Assembly: GCF_020026455.1 (NCBI RefSeq)
Contig: NZ_JAHHQJ010000010.1
Location: forward strand, 1 to 64,000
Direction: 5' to 3'
DNA: 64,000 bases
Source: Alistipes sp.
Lineage (GTDB): Bacteria > Bacteroidota > Bacteroidia > Bacteroidales > Rikenellaceae
Part shown: positions 61,548 to 64,000 of the stretch, in pieces
Numbering within the stretch: position 1 is the stretch's first letter
How the letters are laid out: every line of letters starts with the position of its first letter
Notes under the pieces: model-generated
The model's input: only the letters and a program-made list of their open reading frames with translations
Told to the model about the DNA's origin: nothing
Databases searched by the model: none
Made by a program: the position numbers and the translations under genes

Positions 61548-62567
61548 ATGAAAATCGTAACATTAGGTGAAATCATGCTGCGTCTTTCGACGCCCGGAAA
61601 CACGCGTTTCGTTCAGTCCGATTCGTTCGATGTCGTCTACGGTGGCGGCGAGGCCAATGTGGCCGTTTCGTGTGCCAACTACGGCCACGAGGCCTACTTC
61701 GTCTCGAAGCTCCCGACGCACGAGATCGGCCAGTCGGCGGTCAATGCGCTGCGCAAATACGGCGTCCGGACCGATTTCATCGCCCGCGGCGGCGACCGTG
61801 TGGGCATCTACTACCTCGAAACCGGGGCTTCGATGCGTCCCTCGAAGGTGATCTACGACCGCGCACATTCGTCGATCGCCGAGGCCGATCCGCAGGATTT
61901 CGACTTCGACGCCATCATGGAGGGCGCCGACTGGTTCCACTGGTCGGGCATCACGCCCGCAATTTCGGACAAGGCCGCCGAGCTGACCCGCCTGGCCTGT
62001 GAGGCCGCCAAGCGTCACGGCGTGACGGTTTCCGTGGACCTGAACTTCCGCAAGAAGCTCTGGACCAAGGAGAAGGCGCAGTCGGTCATGAAGCCCCTGA
62101 TGGAGTATGTCGATGTCTGCATCGGCAACGAGGAGGACGCCGAACTCTGCCTCGGGTTCAAGCCCGACGCCGATGTCGAGGGCGGCGAGACCAACGCCGA
62201 GGGCTACAAGGGCATTTTCCGCCAGATGGCCGCGACCTTCGGGTTCAAGTATGTGATCTCGACCCTGCGCGAGTCGTTCTCGGCGACGCACAACGGCTGG
62301 AAGGCCATGATCTACAACGGAGAGGAGTTTTACGAGTCGAAGCGTTACGACATCGACCCGATCATCGACCGCGTGGGCGGCGGCGACTCGTTCTCGGGAG
62401 GTGTGATCCACGGCCTGCTGACCAAGCCCACGCAGGGCGAGGCCCTGGAGTTCGCTGTGGCGGCATCGGCCCTGAAGCACACGATCAACGGCGACTTCAA
62501 CCTCGTATCGGCCGAGGAGGTCGAATCGTTGGCCGGAGGCAACGCGAGCGGTCGGGTACAGCGTTAG
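61548..62567 (+). CDS. kdgK: 2-dehydro-3-deoxygluconokinase
   Basis: KdgK phosphorylates 2-keto-3-deoxygluconate to KDPG. The 339-residue PfkB-family protein starts MKIVTLGEIMLRLSTPGNTR, contains GGEANVAVSCANYG and ends with the signature DRVGGGDSFSGGVIHG that includes the catalytic Asp. Its position between uxaC and kdgA supports the KDG assignment. A second, divergent homologue lies at 57591. Confidence 0.93.
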   Translation: MKIVTLGEIMLRLSTPGNTRFVQSDSFDVVYGGGEANVAVSCANYGHEAYFVSKLPTHEIGQSAVNALRKYGVRTDFIARGGDRVGIYYLETGASMRPSKVIYDRAHSSIAEADPQDFDFDAIMEGADWFHWSGITPAISDKAAELTRLACEAAKRHGVTVSVDLNFRKKLWTKEKAQSVMKPLMEYVDVCIGNEEDAELCLGFKPDADVEGGETNAEGYKGIFRQMAATFGFKYVISTLRESFSATHNGWKAMIYNGEEFYESKRYDIDPIIDRVGGGDSFSGGVIHGLLTKPTQGEALEFAVAASALKHTINGDFNLVSAEEVESLAGGNASGRVQR

Positions 62568-62745
62568 AATTCCGTTTTTGGAGGGCGGCTTCCGCTCTTC
62601 TCTCTTTGTCCCGGGCGGGAAATACGGTCCGTATGTCCCGTCCGTGCCAAATGTTGTGAGGAGCGGAGGCGCGGCGCTTCCCGGAATCAGCAACCGCGCT
62701 GTATGCGTCAAACGATTGACAAGTAATTGAAAACCAAAAAAGATA

Positions 62746-63420
62746 ATGGCAAGATTTTCTAAATTCCAAGTGATGGAGGCCATCGGCAAGACCGGTATGG
62801 TCCCCGTGTTCTACCACGCCGATGCCGACGTGGCCGAGCAGGTGCTCAAAGCCTGCTACGAAGGCGGTGTACGCGCTTTCGAGTTCACCAACCGCGGCGA
62901 TTTCGCTTCGGAGGTGTTCATCCGGCTGGTGAAGTTCGCCGCCGCGGAGTGCCCAGAGATGGTTCTGGGCATCGGTTCGGTGGTCGACGCCCCGACGGCC
63001 GCGCTCTACATGCAGTACGGCGCCAATTTCGTTGTGGGTCCCTACCTCAATCCGGAGGTGGCCAGGGTCTGCAACCGCCATCTGGTTCCCTATACCCCCG
63101 GCTGCGGCTCGGTCACCGAGATCGGACTGGCCCAGGAGTTGGGCTGCGACCTGACGAAGGTCTTCCCCGCGGGCAACGTGGGCGGTCCGTCGTTCGTCAA
63201 GAACGTCAAGGCCCCGCTGCCGTGGTCGAACATCATGGCCACCGGAGCGGTGGAGCCTACCGCGGAGAATCTCACGGCGTGGTTCAAGGCCGGGGTCTAT
63301 TGCGTGGGCATGGGTTCGCAACTCTTCCCCAAGGAGGTCATTGCCGCGAAGGACTGGGCAGCGATCACCGAGAAATGTCGTTTCGTCCTCGGCGTCATCG
63401 CCGGACTGCGTAGCATCTAA
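62746..63420 (+). CDS. kdgA: KDPG aldolase (2-dehydro-3-deoxyphosphogluconate aldolase)
   Basis: This aldolase cleaves KDPG to pyruvate and glyceraldehyde 3-phosphate. The 224-residue TIM-barrel protein has the catalytic Glu in RAFEFTNRG (Glu46) and the Schiff-base lysine in LTKVFPAGNVGG (Lys138, aligned with E. coli Eda Lys133). It may also act on 4-hydroxy-2-oxoglutarate, as related enzymes do. The 178-bp gap after kdgK has no clear promoter or terminator, so co-transcription is likely. Confidence 0.93.
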   Translation: MARFSKFQVMEAIGKTGMVPVFYHADADVAEQVLKACYEGGVRAFEFTNRGDFASEVFIRLVKFAAAECPEMVLGIGSVVDAPTAALYMQYGANFVVGPYLNPEVARVCNRHLVPYTPGCGSVTEIGLAQELGCDLTKVFPAGNVGGPSFVKNVKAPLPWSNIMATGAVEPTAENLTAWFKAGVYCVGMGSQLFPKEVIAAKDWAAITEKCRFVLGVIAGLRSI

Positions 63421-63490
63421 TCCGGCAGGCCGCCGGAGGGCGCGCCTGCACTCACTGACAGATCGGACACTACTTAATCAAATCTCCATA

Positions 63491-64000
63491 ATGACAAACA
63501 ACAAATCGACTCTCGCTGGGAAGATGACGCAGTATCGCTGGGTCATCTGTGCGATGCTCTTCTTCGCAACGACCGTTAACTACCTCGACCGTCAGGTGCT
63601 TTCGCTGACGTGGGACGAATTCATCAAGCCCGAGTTCCACTGGAACGAATACCACTACGGGCTTATCACTTCGATCTTCTCGATCGTCTATGCCGTCTGC
63701 ATGCTCTTTGCGGGCCGTTTCATCGACTGGATGGGAACCAAGAAAGGTTATCTGTGGGCCATCGGCGTCTGGTCGTTGGGAGCCTGCATGCACGCCCTCT
63801 GCGGCATCGCCACCGAGGCTTGGGTGGGGCTTCCCGACGCCGCAGCTCTGCGCGCCGTCGAGGTAGGCTCGGCCCTTGCCGCGACCATCGCCATGGTCAG
63901 CATGTATTTCTTCATCGCCGCGCGCTGCATCCTCGCGCTGGGTGAGGCGGGCAACTTCCCGGCAGCCATCAAGGTGACGGCCGAGTACTTCCCCAAGAAG
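63491..64000 (+). CDS. MFS hexuronate transporter (partial, runs off the window)
   Basis: This is the first 170 codons of a major facilitator protein. It starts MTNNKSTLAGKMTQYRWVIC and has NYLDRQVLS in the first helix region, a motif common to ExuT/GudP-type anion:cation symporters, followed by AGRFIDWMGTKKGYL. Its place after uxaC, kdgK and kdgA points to uptake of glucuronate or galacturonate. The stop lies beyond the window. Confidence 0.88.
   Translation, partial: MTNNKSTLAGKMTQYRWVICAMLFFATTVNYLDRQVLSLTWDEFIKPEFHWNEYHYGLITSIFSIVYAVCMLFAGRFIDWMGTKKGYLWAIGVWSLGACMHALCGIATEAWVGLPDAAALRAVEVGSALAATIAMVSMYFFIAARCILALGEAGNFPAAIKVTAEYFPKK

Overview
This window is a stretch of bacterial chromosome from the Bacteroidota, most likely an Alistipes-like member of the Rikenellaceae (inference). 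The evidence is a SusC/SusD pair, TAnnTTTG-type -7 promoter boxes in front of many transcription units, a fused SecDF, DUF4831/DUF4861/TIGR02757 proteins typical of the phylum, GC-rich codon use, and few Shine-Dalgarno sequences. I saw no rRNA, tRNA, CRISPR array, phage or insertion sequence. Almost all of it is core genome, and the more unusual signals lie in intergenic DNA and in a few degenerate genes.

Layout. 1-6.5 kb: dnaK, a convergent EamA exporter and secDF. 6.6-10.9 kb: a plus-strand run of overlapping genes (mini YbbR-like protein, coaE, folP, lolD, a TIGR02757 protein, trmN6), then a DUF4831 protein and an AlkD-like protein to 12.5 kb. 12.5-19.9 kb: a minus-strand series read as degenerate LytM/M23 protein, dxr, rseP, LUD protein, lipoprotein, radA, an SDR epimerase-like protein lacking its catalytic Tyr, and thioredoxin. 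20-25 kb: a nucleotidyltransferase, then a minus-strand wza-like/wzc-like/HAD operon. 25.7-32.5 kb: SusC, SusD and a third surface lipoprotein. 32.8-37.4 kb: a 43-codon leader ORF overlapping a cytoplasmic GH13 amylase, then a TPM-domain protein, LemA and a second EamA exporter. 37.5-39.8 kb: an outer-membrane beta-barrel receptor on the minus strand.

40.3-52.4 kb: plsC, parE, parC, aroK and murI, then ftsK, two LolA-like paralogues flanking a degenerate retropepsin-like protein, and a relic of the ftsK 3' end. 52.9-56.8 kb: gyrA and a TPR protein. 57.6-64 kb: a hexuronate-use region with a PfkB/KdgK-like kinase and a DUF4861 lipoprotein on the minus strand, then uxaC, kdgK, kdgA and the start of an MFS transporter on the plus strand. 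Together these would import glucuronate/galacturonate, isomerise it, phosphorylate KDG and cleave KDPG. The uronate reductases and dehydratases are not in the window.

Recurring oddities: (i) GC-rich tandem or dispersed repeats sit at or just after several stop codons (lolD, radA, the nucleotidyltransferase, the amylase, and the TPR/kinase convergence); (ii) a relic of the last 34 codons of ftsK lies directly before the second lolA-like gene, which records a segmental duplication; (iii) enzyme-like proteins have lost active-site residues (epimerase Tyr to Leu, LytM zinc ligands, retropepsin Asp to Glu); (iv) ATGA overlaps link a 43-codon ORF, the amylase, and a low-complexity frame that runs into the TPM gene.
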